Assembly: GCA_035506275.1 (NCBI GenBank)
Contig: DATJPT010000019.1
Span: 62,001 to 126,000, forward strand
Source of the DNA: Bacteroidota bacterium
GTDB taxonomy: Bacteria > Bacteroidota > Ignavibacteria > UBA10030 > UBA8401
Length of the DNA stretch: 64,000 nt
Direction: 5' to 3'
Positions 1-7,839 of the stretch are shown piece after piece (positions within the stretch are counted from its first letter, which is position 1; every line of letters begins with the position of its first letter). The position numbers and the translations under genes were made by a program. A model generated the notes under the pieces. The model was not told where the DNA came from and did no database searches. It saw nothing but the letters and a program-made list of their open reading frames with translations.

Positions 1-597
1 GCGTGGGATCCAAATCGTAGTCACTTTAAGCCGTTCTTTCCAACGGTAGAACTCGGCGCCCCTTCTTGGGGAGGAGGAGATACCAGCCTGCCGTCGCTCA
101 ACGGGCTGTTCGATTCTGTCGTTGCCAAGGGGGACATCTATCACTGCATGTGGCATCCGCAGGTGCTCTACAGCGACCGGGACCTGTCATACCTTCGCTC
201 GCATCTTAGCTATATCAGCAACCGGAACAACATCTGGTATGTCAATCTCGGGCATCTTTATCTTTACAGCCTGATGCAGGAATCGACGAGCCCTGTTATA
301 ACCGCCGTCGCGAAGCCTCAGATGATCCCCCAAACGCTGCAATTGTCCCAAAATTATCCGAACCCATTCAATCCATCAACGGTCATTGAGTTTACGGTTC
401 CGAACGGCGGCCATGCGTCGTTAAAGATCTTCAATGCACTTGGACAGGAGGTCGCAACGCTTTTTGACGGGTTCGCACCTGCGGGAATTCGTCATCAAAT
501 CACGTTCGACGCATCGCGCTTTGCAAGCGGGATGTATTTTTCCCGGCTGGAGTTTGGCGGGCAAATGCAATTTAAAAAGATGGTTCTGTTGAAATAG
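1..597 (+). CDS. Secreted polysaccharide-deacetylase-like protein with T9SS tail (5' partial)
   Basis: The reading frame is open from base 1, so the gene starts outside the window; the last 198 codons are present. The upstream part (IYHCMWHPQVLY, then HLSYISNRNNIWYVNLGHLY) resembles the C-terminal part of polysaccharide deacetylase (NodB-like) proteins, where a His-Pro pair precedes a helix and a conserved W-Y-x-x-L-G segment. This is a resemblance judged by eye. From about codon 115 there is a clear T9SS type A sorting domain: LSQNYPNPFNPSTVIEF, a G-x-x-SLKIFNALGQEVATL segment, and an end in KKMVLLK. Such tails direct export through the outer membrane in this superphylum. Enzymatic activity cannot be judged because the catalytic N-terminal part is missing. 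Confidence 0.75.
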   Translation, partial: AWDPNRSHFKPFFPTVELGAPSWGGGDTSLPSLNGLFDSVVAKGDIYHCMWHPQVLYSDRDLSYLRSHLSYISNRNNIWYVNLGHLYLYSLMQESTSPVITAVAKPQMIPQTLQLSQNYPNPFNPSTVIEFTVPNGGHASLKIFNALGQEVATLFDGFAPAGIRHQITFDASRFASGMYFSRLEFGGQMQFKKMVLLK

Positions 598-643
598 CAT
601 TGGATCTGATGTACACCGGATTTAGCTGCTCAAATTCGGCATT

Positions 644-673
644 CGCAGGTCAGAGAAGAATGTCTGACCTGCG
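644..673. terminator. Hairpin downstream of the T9SS gene
   Basis: CGCAGGTCAGA (644-654) and TCTGACCTGCG (663-673) form a perfect 11-bp stem with an 8-base loop, 47 bases after the stop codon at 597. There is no T-run after it, so it is either a weak or factor-assisted terminator or an mRNA-stabilising stem. Confidence 0.4.
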
Positions 674-845
674 CAAGCCGATGTGCGGACGTCCTTCGGG
701 GCCGCTCACGCTTGACGATGATAAAAGCTTCCATTACATTGGCAATCGAACCTGAGCGTGCTTTCTCGCCAGAGAGAGAATCTTTGAAGTAACAATTTCT
801 AGAAGCTATCTTAAAAATAGTCCCCATGCACAATGTGCATGCAAA

Positions 846-1002
846 TGTCATCCTGAGCGAGTCCGCTTTTCAGGACGAGTCGAAGGATCCATGGCACTGT
901 GCCAGCGAGGAAGTTCAAAGCGGCATTGACATGGATTCTCCCGAAGGGGTGCTTTCAGGACCCACTCCGTCCCGGTATGGCGGGACTCCATTCAGAATGA
1001 CA
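846..1002. repeat. REP-like intergenic inverted repeat
   Basis: The left end, TGTCATCCTGAGCG (846-859), and the right end, CATTCAGAATGACA (989-1002), are imperfect inverted copies (TGTCATYCTGARYG). Inside are CGAGTCGAAGGATCC and further short palindromic stretches. A shorter related piece, AAGAATGACG, follows at 1022-1031. Motifs of the TGTCATCCTGAGCG...GAAGGATC type recur between genes in many unrelated bacterial genomes; here it carries no gene and has no visible target-site duplication. Confidence 0.45.
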
Positions 1003-1162
1003 ATGTTCAGGCTGGGATCCTTAAGAATGACGTTATGAGGAATTGTTGGGAGAGCTGCTAGAATCTTTTAGAACAAGGTGCGGAGCGGTACAGCTTGAGA
1101 ATTTCCCATGTCCAAAAATTCTCGGATGTGGGACGGTAACACCATCACAAAGTGAGCCTATT

Positions 1163-2863
1163 ATGAAATTTACACGGCATGTTCTTTTCATCCTTGCTGT
1201 CATTCTTTCGGTGGCAGCTGGAACTTCCCCTCTAACGAAGTGTTTTGCGAAAGGGTCCGCCGGGGCGTTCAATGTAAAAGAATTTGGAGCAACAGGGGAT
1301 GGGAAAACACTCGATACTCGTGCAATTAACAATGCCATCAAAACTGCATCGGATTCCGGAGGAGGGACCGTTTATTTTCCGTCCGGAACATATCTGACGG
1401 GCACATTCGAATTATGCAGCAACGTTACGCTTCAACTGGAGGCAGGGGCGGTCATCGAAGGAAGCCGAACTCTCTCCGACTATAAGCTCAAGTCTGATTT
1501 TAATCTGAAAGGATACAGGAGCGGAGAATCAGGCGAAGGACTGCGGGCGGGACTCATTGTGGCAAACAGAGCAAGAAACATAGCGATCACAGGACGCGGT
1601 ACGATCCATGGCAACGGAATTTCATTCATGGACACGACGACTCCTCACTACGGCGACGACTTTGAAAAGAAAAGTACGCGGCAAGGAGAGGATTTTTTGA
1701 GTCCGAAATTTGGAATTTCCGACGGACCGGTCAAGCCGTCGATGGCATGGAGCGACCGCCCCGGCGCGCTTATTATCCTGGCCGAATGCGAAAATGTCCT
1801 GGTGAAGGAGATCACGATCAAAGACTCCCCCAACTGGACGGTCAATATTTCACACTGCGAGGACGTGGAAGTCACGGGGATCAACATCTTGAACAATCCT
1901 CTGATTCCGAACAATGACGGAATTAACATCACGGCTAAAAATGCGCGCATTTCGGACTGCAACATTTGGACGGCGGACGATGGGATTGCCGCCAATGATT
2001 GTGAAAATCTTGTGGTCACAAATTGCATCCTCTCATCCCGTTCAGCGGCGATACGATTCACCGGGGGAAGATACTGCACCTTCCAGAACCTGATTTTCCG
2101 AGAAACCAATCGCGGGATAGGAATTTTCGGCTGGGCTGAAAACGTCTTTTTTTCGGATATTCAGATCCAAACGCAGCAGTTCACCGGCGATTGGTGGGGA
2201 AAGGCGGAACCGATTTATATCGCCGTCAATCTTAACCAAAATGCCGCCGGGGATGCGCTCATCAAGAATGTCACGTTCTCGAATATTTCGGCCGATGCGG
2301 AAAACGGCATCATGATTTTTGGGACGCCGAATAATGTCGTCAAAAATATAACGTTCGACCGGATTCAATTAAGGATACAAGGGGGGCGCCACGGCGATGC
2401 CGTCGGCGGAAATTTTGACCTTCGCGGCATGGGAGCCGGTTTGGATTCAAACATTTTCAAGCATGATATCCCGGGCTTGTACTGCCAGTATGTTGACGGC
2501 ATTCATATTCACGATTTCGAGCTGGCTTGGGCGGACTCGCTCCCCGATTATTTCTCTGACGGCATTTACATCGAGCATTTCAATGATCTCTCCATCGACG
2601 GGTTTACCGGAAGGCAGGGGCAGGCATCGGGATCATGTATCGTGGCAAAGCATGGCACAACCTTGTCAATCTCCAGCAGCAAAGCGGCGAAGGGAGCACA
2701 CAAATTTCTTTCCGCCGAAGATGTCAAAGACCAGCGTTCGTTCATCAATAACGATCTGATCGACGCAGCGGAGCCAGCGAACCCGGCCAATTATCAATTC
2801 AATGTCTGGTCGGGCAACTATCCCCAGCCCAAAAATCTGCGAAATGGCAGGCATCCTCAATAA
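1163..2863 (+). CDS. Glycoside hydrolase family 28-like (polygalacturonase-type) secreted protein
   Basis: 566 residues. The frame is open further upstream, but ATG 1163 was chosen because it begins a typical signal peptide (MKFTRHVLFILAVIL, small residues to about 28). The mature protein starts with FNVKEFGATGDGKTLDTRAI, the classic N-terminus of the pectate lyase superfamily right-handed beta-helix, followed by GGGTVYFPSGTYLTGT. GH28 acidic residues are visible: NNDG (Asp252) and ADDG (Asp272, Asp273). The usual G-H-G histidine motif is replaced by SSRSAAIRF, so the specificity may differ from that of true polygalacturonases (for example rhamnogalacturonan or another uronic-acid polymer). 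It probably acts in the periplasm or outside the cell on plant-type pectic material. No T9SS tail is present. The gene stands alone between two non-coding stretches. Confidence 0.8.
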   Translation: MKFTRHVLFILAVILSVAAGTSPLTKCFAKGSAGAFNVKEFGATGDGKTLDTRAINNAIKTASDSGGGTVYFPSGTYLTGTFELCSNVTLQLEAGAVIEGSRTLSDYKLKSDFNLKGYRSGESGEGLRAGLIVANRARNIAITGRGTIHGNGISFMDTTTPHYGDDFEKKSTRQGEDFLSPKFGISDGPVKPSMAWSDRPGALIILAECENVLVKEITIKDSPNWTVNISHCEDVEVTGINILNNPLIPNNDGINITAKNARISDCNIWTADDGIAANDCENLVVTNCILSSRSAAIRFTGGRYCTFQNLIFRETNRGIGIFGWAENVFFSDIQIQTQQFTGDWWGKAEPIYIAVNLNQNAAGDALIKNVTFSNISADAENGIMIFGTPNNVVKNITFDRIQLRIQGGRHGDAVGGNFDLRGMGAGLDSNIFKHDIPGLYCQYVDGIHIHDFELAWADSLPDYFSDGIYIEHFNDLSIDGFTGRQGQASGSCIVAKHGTTLSISSSKAAKGAHKFLSAEDVKDQRSFINNDLIDAAEPANPANYQFNVWSGNYPQPKNLRNGRHPQ

Positions 2864-3244
2864 CGCTTTAGGCATATTGGAGGATGAATGGTTCGGACAA
2901 AGGCTAGTTCAGGAACAAGCCCGAGCGTAACGGGGCATGGGTCTGCAAAAGTAAGCTCGACATTGTTTTTCGGAACGGCCGGCGGACTCCATCGGTAACG
3001 GAGCGACGTGGATGAAGTCGGATACCGACTCGATGCGGAGAGTTTTGTTCAAACGAAGATGTTAGAGTTTTCGGAATGACCACTCCCCTCTGATCATTCG
3101 CACCAAGCCCGGAGCATCTTCTGTGCGTGCTTTTTGTTTGCGAATGAATTATTGAAGACGTAGATTTAACTTACGTCCGACGAATAACATTGTCACGGTA
3201 AGAATGACATTTTTTTGCGGAGGAGAAAGACTAAGGAGGATGGT
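2864..3244. other. Intergenic region, leader of the YncE-like gene
   Basis: No gene was found. A small perfect hairpin, AGTCGG-ATA-CCGACT, lies at 3016-3030. AAGGAGG at 3233-3239 is a strong Shine-Dalgarno sequence five bases before ATG 3245 and decides that start over the in-frame ATG at 3215. GAATGACC/GAATGACAT pieces near 3075 and 3202 resemble the ends of the 846-1002 repeat. Confidence 0.5.
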
Positions 3245-4276
3245 ATGAAGAAATTTTTGGTGTTCGTTTCTTTGCTGCTCATCGTGATGGCATTCGGAGC
3301 CGGCCTCCGGGCACAGACCTTTACCGTCAAGAAATACAGCATCGGCGGCGAGGGGGGAACCGATTATTTGACCGCCGAACCCGGGACTGGCAGGGTGTTC
3401 GTTTCACGGGGTTTTCATGTGATGGTTCTGGACGGAAATAAAGGAACCGTCATCGGCGACATTCCGGAAACTCCGAACACGCACGGCATTGCTCTCGTGC
3501 AGCGGTACAATCACGGTTTCATCACGAACCGCGGGGATTCGACCGTCTCCATGTTCGACCTCAAAACGCTTGCTCTGATCAAAAAGATCAAAATACCGGC
3601 CGGCGGTCAGGACGGAATTATGTACGATGATTACTCCGACCGGGTCATATTGACCAACCACAGCAATCCCGGGACGGCGACCGCGATCGACCCGAATGCC
3701 GGAGTGATCACGGGCCAGGCGCTGCTTGAAGACAATTCCCCCGAAGGAGCCGCAAGCGACGGAAAAGGAACGTTGTATATCAACAACGAACGGAAGAACA
3801 CCATTCAAACCGTCGATGCGAAAACGATGACCGCGCACGGGTCGTGGTCGATCAGCCCATGCGACGGCCCGACCGGAATCGCGTACGACCGGACGTCGAA
3901 CCGGATCTTTGCCGGATGCGGCAAGACATCCGCCGTCGTGGATCCGGCGACCGGCAAAATTGTGGCGACAATTCCGAACGGGGAAGGGGTCGATGCGCTG
4001 GGTTGGGATCCGGCGGAAAAGCTGATGTATATCCCGGCGGGACGCGACAGCTGCGTCACCGTTGTCCATGAAGATTCACCGGATAAATACACTGTCGTCG
4101 CGACCGTTCCTACGATGACCGGCGCAAAAACGATTTCTGTCGACACGGTGAAGCACGTCGCATATTTGTTCCAGCCGATGTACGGTCCGCCGCCAGCCAA
4201 TGCGCAGCCCGACCAGTACGGCCGGCGTCCGCGCGGACCGGTGATCGGAGCATACCTCATCGTCATCAGTCATTGA
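3245..4276 (+). CDS. Secreted YncE-like beta-propeller protein
   Basis: 343 residues, with a signal peptide at about 1-23 (MKKFLVFVSLLLIVMAFGAG, then RAQ). The body is built of repeated blade-like units of the YncE/NHL type: GRVFVSRGFHVMVLDG, HGFITNRGDSTVSMFDLKT, DRVILTNHSNPGTATAID, GTLYINNERKNTIQTVDAKT, NRIFAGCGKTSAVVDPATG, LMYIPAGRDSCVTVV. YncE-family propellers are exported and bind ligands or act as scaffolds; no catalytic site is known for most of them, and none is visible here. A strong ribosome binding site precedes the start and a near-perfect terminator hairpin follows, so it is probably a single-gene transcript. Confidence 0.8.
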   Translation: MKKFLVFVSLLLIVMAFGAGLRAQTFTVKKYSIGGEGGTDYLTAEPGTGRVFVSRGFHVMVLDGNKGTVIGDIPETPNTHGIALVQRYNHGFITNRGDSTVSMFDLKTLALIKKIKIPAGGQDGIMYDDYSDRVILTNHSNPGTATAIDPNAGVITGQALLEDNSPEGAASDGKGTLYINNERKNTIQTVDAKTMTAHGSWSISPCDGPTGIAYDRTSNRIFAGCGKTSAVVDPATGKIVATIPNGEGVDALGWDPAEKLMYIPAGRDSCVTVVHEDSPDKYTVVATVPTMTGAKTISVDTVKHVAYLFQPMYGPPPANAQPDQYGRRPRGPVIGAYLIVISH

Positions 4277-4305
4277 TCGCGTAAGATCGGGAAAAGCTCT
4301 TTCCG

Positions 4306-4346
4306 GAAAAGCAGTATTGAATGAAAATATTTCAATACTGCTTTTC
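4306..4346 (+). terminator. Intrinsic terminator after the YncE-like gene
   Basis: GAAAAGCAGTATTGAA (4306-4321) pairs perfectly with TTCAATACTGCTTTTC (4331-4346) around a nine-base AT-rich loop. The stem ends in TTTT on the plus strand and has AAAA on the other side, so it could work in both directions. Confidence 0.75.
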
Positions 4347-4474
4347 GTCTATTATCAAGAGCCGGCAAATGAAGGCAGGTCTATGATGCATGAATCAAAG
4401 CGCATCGAAGGCATTATCGCAAATTGATGCGAAGGAGAAGAAATGGATCTGAATCTTTCCCCGAACTGTGAAAG

Positions 4475-4699
4475 CTAAAAGTTGTATGAAACCTCAACGC
4501 CCGTCGGTGTGAAATTAACGCTCAATGGATCCGATTCGCCTGCGTGATCCAAAGAATGCTTGAATCCTGCACCGACAGACCTCCCCAGAGCATAGCCGAT
4601 CAACGCTCCTCCGACTGCGTCCGAAAACCAATGGATGTTCGTCGAAACTCCAAGCCCGACAAATGTTATTCTTGTGCCGCCCGAAGCGGAGATTATGCT
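4475..4699 (-). pseudogene. C-terminal remnant of a PAP2-family phosphatase
   Basis: Reading the minus strand from 4699 to the TAG at 4475-4477 gives an uninterrupted stretch with the C-terminal signature of the PAP2 superfamily: GLGVSTNIHWFSDAVGGALI, then GYALGRSVGAGF, ending in VEVSYNF. The HW-x-S-D element matches the last catalytic motif of the intact PAP2 gene at 14168 (DHWLSDVFVGG). The frame stops (TAA at 4700-4702) inside the 3' end of the CDF gene. No start codon and no K-x6-RP or PSGH motifs precede it, so only about 74 codons of the gene survive. The best reading is a gene truncated by deletion or recombination next to the CDF gene. Confidence 0.6.
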
Positions 4700-5607
4700 T
4701 TATGGGTCGGATGAAACTCCACGACAACTCCCTGGTCGCCGCAGACGCACGATTCAAGCTGAAATGTCGGATGGTTGATGCCGAACCGATGCTCCAACTC
4801 GTGTTCCAGCTGCGAGCTGATCTTATTCCCCGTACTGATCAATTGGTCCTGAACGACGATGTGTGCGCTCAATGCCCGCATCCTGGTCGACAACCCCCAG
4901 ATATGCAGATGATGAACATTCTCCACTCCCGGAAATGACTGGATGAACGCCGCGACTTCGTCGAGGTTGATCCCTCTCGGAGTCCCCTCGGTAAGAATGT
5001 GGACGGTCTCGGCGACGATCCCCCACGCGCTCTTGATGATAAACAGTCCGATGCCGATCGAGACAAGAGGGTCAAGGATGCGCCAATCCTTCCATGCGAT
5101 GATGCCGGCAACGACAACGACCGCCAGCGATTCGATCGCATCGGTGAGGAGGTGCAGGTATGCGCTCTTCAAATTGAGGTCGTGATGGGCATGGGTCTTG
5201 AGGAGAAGGGTCGCGGCGGCATTCACAACGAAGCCGATGACAGCAATAGCCAGCATCCATTCGCCAAGAACCGGCTCGGGGTGGGCGAAACGGAGAATTC
5301 CCTCGTAACAGACATACATGCCGATCACAACGAGCGTTGTTGCGTTGATGAATGCGACGAAGATCTCTACGCGGACATACCCGTACGATTTTTCAGGGTT
5401 GGACTTCCACCGTACCACCCGTGTGGCAATGTAACTCAAAATCAGTGCGAGGAAGTCGCTGAGGTTGTGGAGAGAGTCGGAGATCAGCGCAAGGCTGTTG
5501 GTGAGAATGCCGCCGGCAAGTTCAACGACAAAAATCAGCGCATTGAGGGCGATCGCGACCAGGAGATGCTTGCCCGGCGCCGGCGTATGGGAATGTTCTT
5601 CTGACAT
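4693..5607 (-). CDS. Cation diffusion facilitator (CDF) family metal exporter
   Basis: 304 residues. It starts MSEEHSHTPAPGKH, a histidine-containing N-terminus, followed by six predicted membrane segments. The metal-site pattern of the Zn/Cd/Co branch is present: His47-x3-Asp51 in the second segment (SDSLHNLSDF) and His152-x3-Asp156 in the fifth (HLLTDAIES). A cytoplasmic CDF C-terminal domain follows (VENVHHLHIWGLS, HIVVQDQLIS) and ends with a His/Cys-containing tail. Family members export Zn2+, Cd2+ or Co2+ in exchange for protons. The gene is transcribed away from tilS, with about 270 bases between them. The PAP2 remnant directly overlaps its 3' end. Confidence 0.9.
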   Translation of the reverse strand: MSEEHSHTPAPGKHLLVAIALNALIFVVELAGGILTNSLALISDSLHNLSDFLALILSYIATRVVRWKSNPEKSYGYVRVEIFVAFINATTLVVIGMYVCYEGILRFAHPEPVLGEWMLAIAVIGFVVNAAATLLLKTHAHHDLNLKSAYLHLLTDAIESLAVVVVAGIIAWKDWRILDPLVSIGIGLFIIKSAWGIVAETVHILTEGTPRGINLDEVAAFIQSFPGVENVHHLHIWGLSTRMRALSAHIVVQDQLISTGNKISSQLEHELEHRFGINHPTFQLESCVCGDQGVVVEFHPTHKA

Positions 5608-5877
5608 AAGGATTCTTTCGTATGATAAAGGTAGTGAACTTCACAAGCCATTTGCAAGTGAACGGGCATGGAAATGCCGGACAGAGAAAGAAGAAACGTC
5701 GAATTCTCTTAATTCTTAAAGCCCGATGGCTTTCATGGTCGGCCAGGTGATCAAATTCCAGTGGCATAAGCGGTAAAAAATTAATATATTTATAGATAAT
5801 TTGTTCTTGTCACCGATCTGCCCTTTCAATCGACTTATAGCGGATTGAAAGGTTCTTATTGAAACGTCGATAGCGCT

Positions 5878-7266
5878 ATGGCGAAGAAAGACCGGCCGCA
5901 CGGACTGTTTGAGAGATTCAAACGCTACATTCAGGCCAAGAAGCTCATCGCGCCCGGAAGCACGGTTTTGGCCGCAGTGAGCGGTGGAATCGACTCGGCG
6001 GTTTTGTTGGATCTGATGTGGGAACTGTCGCACGAATGGGGGCTTGACCTTGCCGTCCTCCATGTGAACCATCAATTGCGCGGTCGCGAAGCCGACGCCG
6101 ATGAAAAATTTGTTGGATCGCTGGCGAAGGGATACCGCGTTCAGGCATTTATCGGCAGGGTAGAAACGAAGAAGGAAGCCGCGAGAAAGAAGATCTCGAT
6201 CCAGGAGGCGGCAAGAGATCTTCGCTATGCGTTCTTCCTTACCAAGAAAGCCGAACTCGATGCAGATGCCGTCGTTACCGCGCATAACGCCGACGACAAT
6301 GCCGAGACGATGCTGTTGAATTTTCTGAGAGGAACTGGGATCGACGGCCTCGCAGGCATTCCGGCCAGCCGGAGCCAGGGCTCGATCGTTCGCCCTCTGC
6401 TCTTCGCGTCACGCAAAGAAATTGCTGAATACGCGCGTGGAAGAAAGCTGAAATTCCGCGAGGATTCTTCAAACCTCACCGACAAGTACAGCCGGAATTT
6501 CCTGCGCAGGAAGGTGATTCCAAAGATCGAGGAGAGGATCAACCCTTCGTTGACCGCCTCACTCATGAGTTCAGCGGCGGTTTTCAGGATGAATGCCGGC
6601 TATCTTCACGACCAGGTGCGGAATGCCTGGAAGGGAGCAGTATCGGAGAAGGACGGGGAGATGTTCTTTCTCAAGGTTGAGATGCTGAAGCAGCATCCTT
6701 TTCTCCGCCAGATGATCGTGCACGATGTTTTTCTCAAGACAGGGATCGAGCCCTCCGCCGACCGAATTGGGGCCGTGGTCTCGCTTCTTGACAATGAACC
6801 AGGGACCCGTGTTGATTGCGGCAACGGGTGGAAGGCGGAAAATGAATCCGGTCGGATCCGCCTCTCACAAATGAATCTTGCTGGAGGCTTTTCGTTCGTA
6901 TTGAACGATGAGGGGACCGTTGAGAACGGATTCTTTTCGCTGTCCGTAAAAAAAAGCAGGAATCTCCCCAATAAATTAGGGAGAAATTCGTCTACAGAAT
7001 ACGTGGACGCCGGCAAGGTGAGATTTCCTCTTTGCGTTCGTTCGTGGAAGGAGGGGGATTCTTTTGTCCCTCTTGGCATGAAGCAAAAGAAGAAAGTGAG
7101 CGATCTTTTTGTTGATTTGAAAATTCCGCGGACGGAAAAAAGGAGAATCCCCGTCGTGGAATCGGAAGGGAACATCGTCTGGGTCGCCGGCTGCAGGATC
7201 GACGACCGGTTCAAAATTACATCAACGTCAACCGAAGCATACAAACTCTCGATCCGCACGGCATGA
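5878..7266 (+). CDS. tilS: tRNA(Ile)-lysidine synthetase
   Basis: 462 residues. The N-terminal PP-loop ATPase signature SGGIDS is at residues 35-40 (LAAVSGGIDSAVLLDL), followed by HVNHQLRGREADADEKFV and THNADDNAETMLLNFLRGTG-like sequence, both typical of TilS. The C-terminal part contains the substrate-binding and TilS-C regions (SWKEGDSFVPLGMKQKKKVS, then IPRTEKRRIPVVES). TilS changes C34 of the AUA-reading tRNA-Ile to lysidine in the cytoplasm and is essential in most bacteria. It overlaps hpt by four bases (ATGA), and tilS-hpt-ftsH is a gene order shared by many bacteria. Confidence 0.95.
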   Translation: MAKKDRPHGLFERFKRYIQAKKLIAPGSTVLAAVSGGIDSAVLLDLMWELSHEWGLDLAVLHVNHQLRGREADADEKFVGSLAKGYRVQAFIGRVETKKEAARKKISIQEAARDLRYAFFLTKKAELDADAVVTAHNADDNAETMLLNFLRGTGIDGLAGIPASRSQGSIVRPLLFASRKEIAEYARGRKLKFREDSSNLTDKYSRNFLRRKVIPKIEERINPSLTASLMSSAAVFRMNAGYLHDQVRNAWKGAVSEKDGEMFFLKVEMLKQHPFLRQMIVHDVFLKTGIEPSADRIGAVVSLLDNEPGTRVDCGNGWKAENESGRIRLSQMNLAGGFSFVLNDEGTVENGFFSLSVKKSRNLPNKLGRNSSTEYVDAGKVRFPLCVRSWKEGDSFVPLGMKQKKKVSDLFVDLKIPRTEKRRIPVVESEGNIVWVAGCRIDDRFKITSTSTEAYKLSIRTA

Positions 7267-7808
7267 AGAAAAAGATCTCGGTCAACAACGAACCGTTCGA
7301 ACTGTATCTCAGCGAAAAGAGAATTCATGAGAGGGTGAAGCAGCTCGGGAAAAAACTCAACGCAGACTACAAGGGAAAGACGCCGATCTTCATCGGCGTG
7401 CTCAACGGCTCGTTCATCTTCTTTGCCGACCTCATTCGCGAGATCACGATCGACTGCGAGGTCGATTTTTTCAAGCTCTCGAGCTACGGCGATGCGAAGA
7501 TCTCATCGGGGGAAGTGAGGCTGCTGAAGGATCTGAACTGCGAGGTGACGGGGAGGCACATCGTCATCGTCGAAGACATCGTTGATTCAGGCTTGTCGAT
7601 CGATTTCATTAAGAAGCTGATTCTCCAGCAGAACCCAAAATCGTTTGCGGTTGTTACATTGTTGTATAAAAAGGATGCGGTGAAAATCCCCTACCCGATC
7701 GAATACATCGGCTTCAAGATACCGAGCGATTTTGTGATCGGCTACGGGCTTGACTACGCGCAGAAGGTGAGGAACCTCCCCGCGGTCTACAGGCTTGAAA
7801 AATCATGA
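7263..7808 (+). CDS. hpt: Hypoxanthine phosphoribosyltransferase
   Basis: 181 residues. The PRPP-binding loop is [10 protein letters not shown] at residues 101-110, preceded by [16 protein letters not shown] and DFFKLSSYG, all characteristic of bacterial Hpt. It ends with the usual [20 protein letters not shown] region. The enzyme salvages hypoxanthine and guanine to IMP and GMP. It is translationally coupled to tilS through a four-base overlap. Confidence 0.95.
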   Translation: MKKKISVNNEPFELYLSEKRIHERVKQLGKKLNADYKGKTPIFIGVLNGSFIFFADLIREITIDCEVDFFKLSSYGDAKISSGEVRLLKDLNCEVTGRHIVIVEDIVDSGLSIDFIKKLILQQNPKSFAVVTLLYKKDAVKIPYPIEYIGFKIPSDFVIGYGLDYAQKVRNLPAVYRLEKS

Positions 7809-7839
7809 TGTCATTTTTTTAGAGAGGAGAACGTTGGCC

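Larger units (their letters stand above)
598..1162. other. Intergenic region with repeat-like sequence
   Basis: No convincing gene lies between the T9SS protein and the GH28 gene. The reading frames found here lack a ribosome binding site or a recognisable product. The stretch holds a hairpin at 644-673 and a REP-like inverted repeat at 846-1002. The frame of the downstream gene extends back to 1043, but its signal peptide begins at 1163. Confidence 0.6.

Noticed and set aside
1043..1162. Upstream extension of the GH28 gene frame to 1043
   Set aside because: The extension would put 40 residues before a clear signal peptide and lies in repeat-like intergenic sequence; the ATG at 1163 is better.
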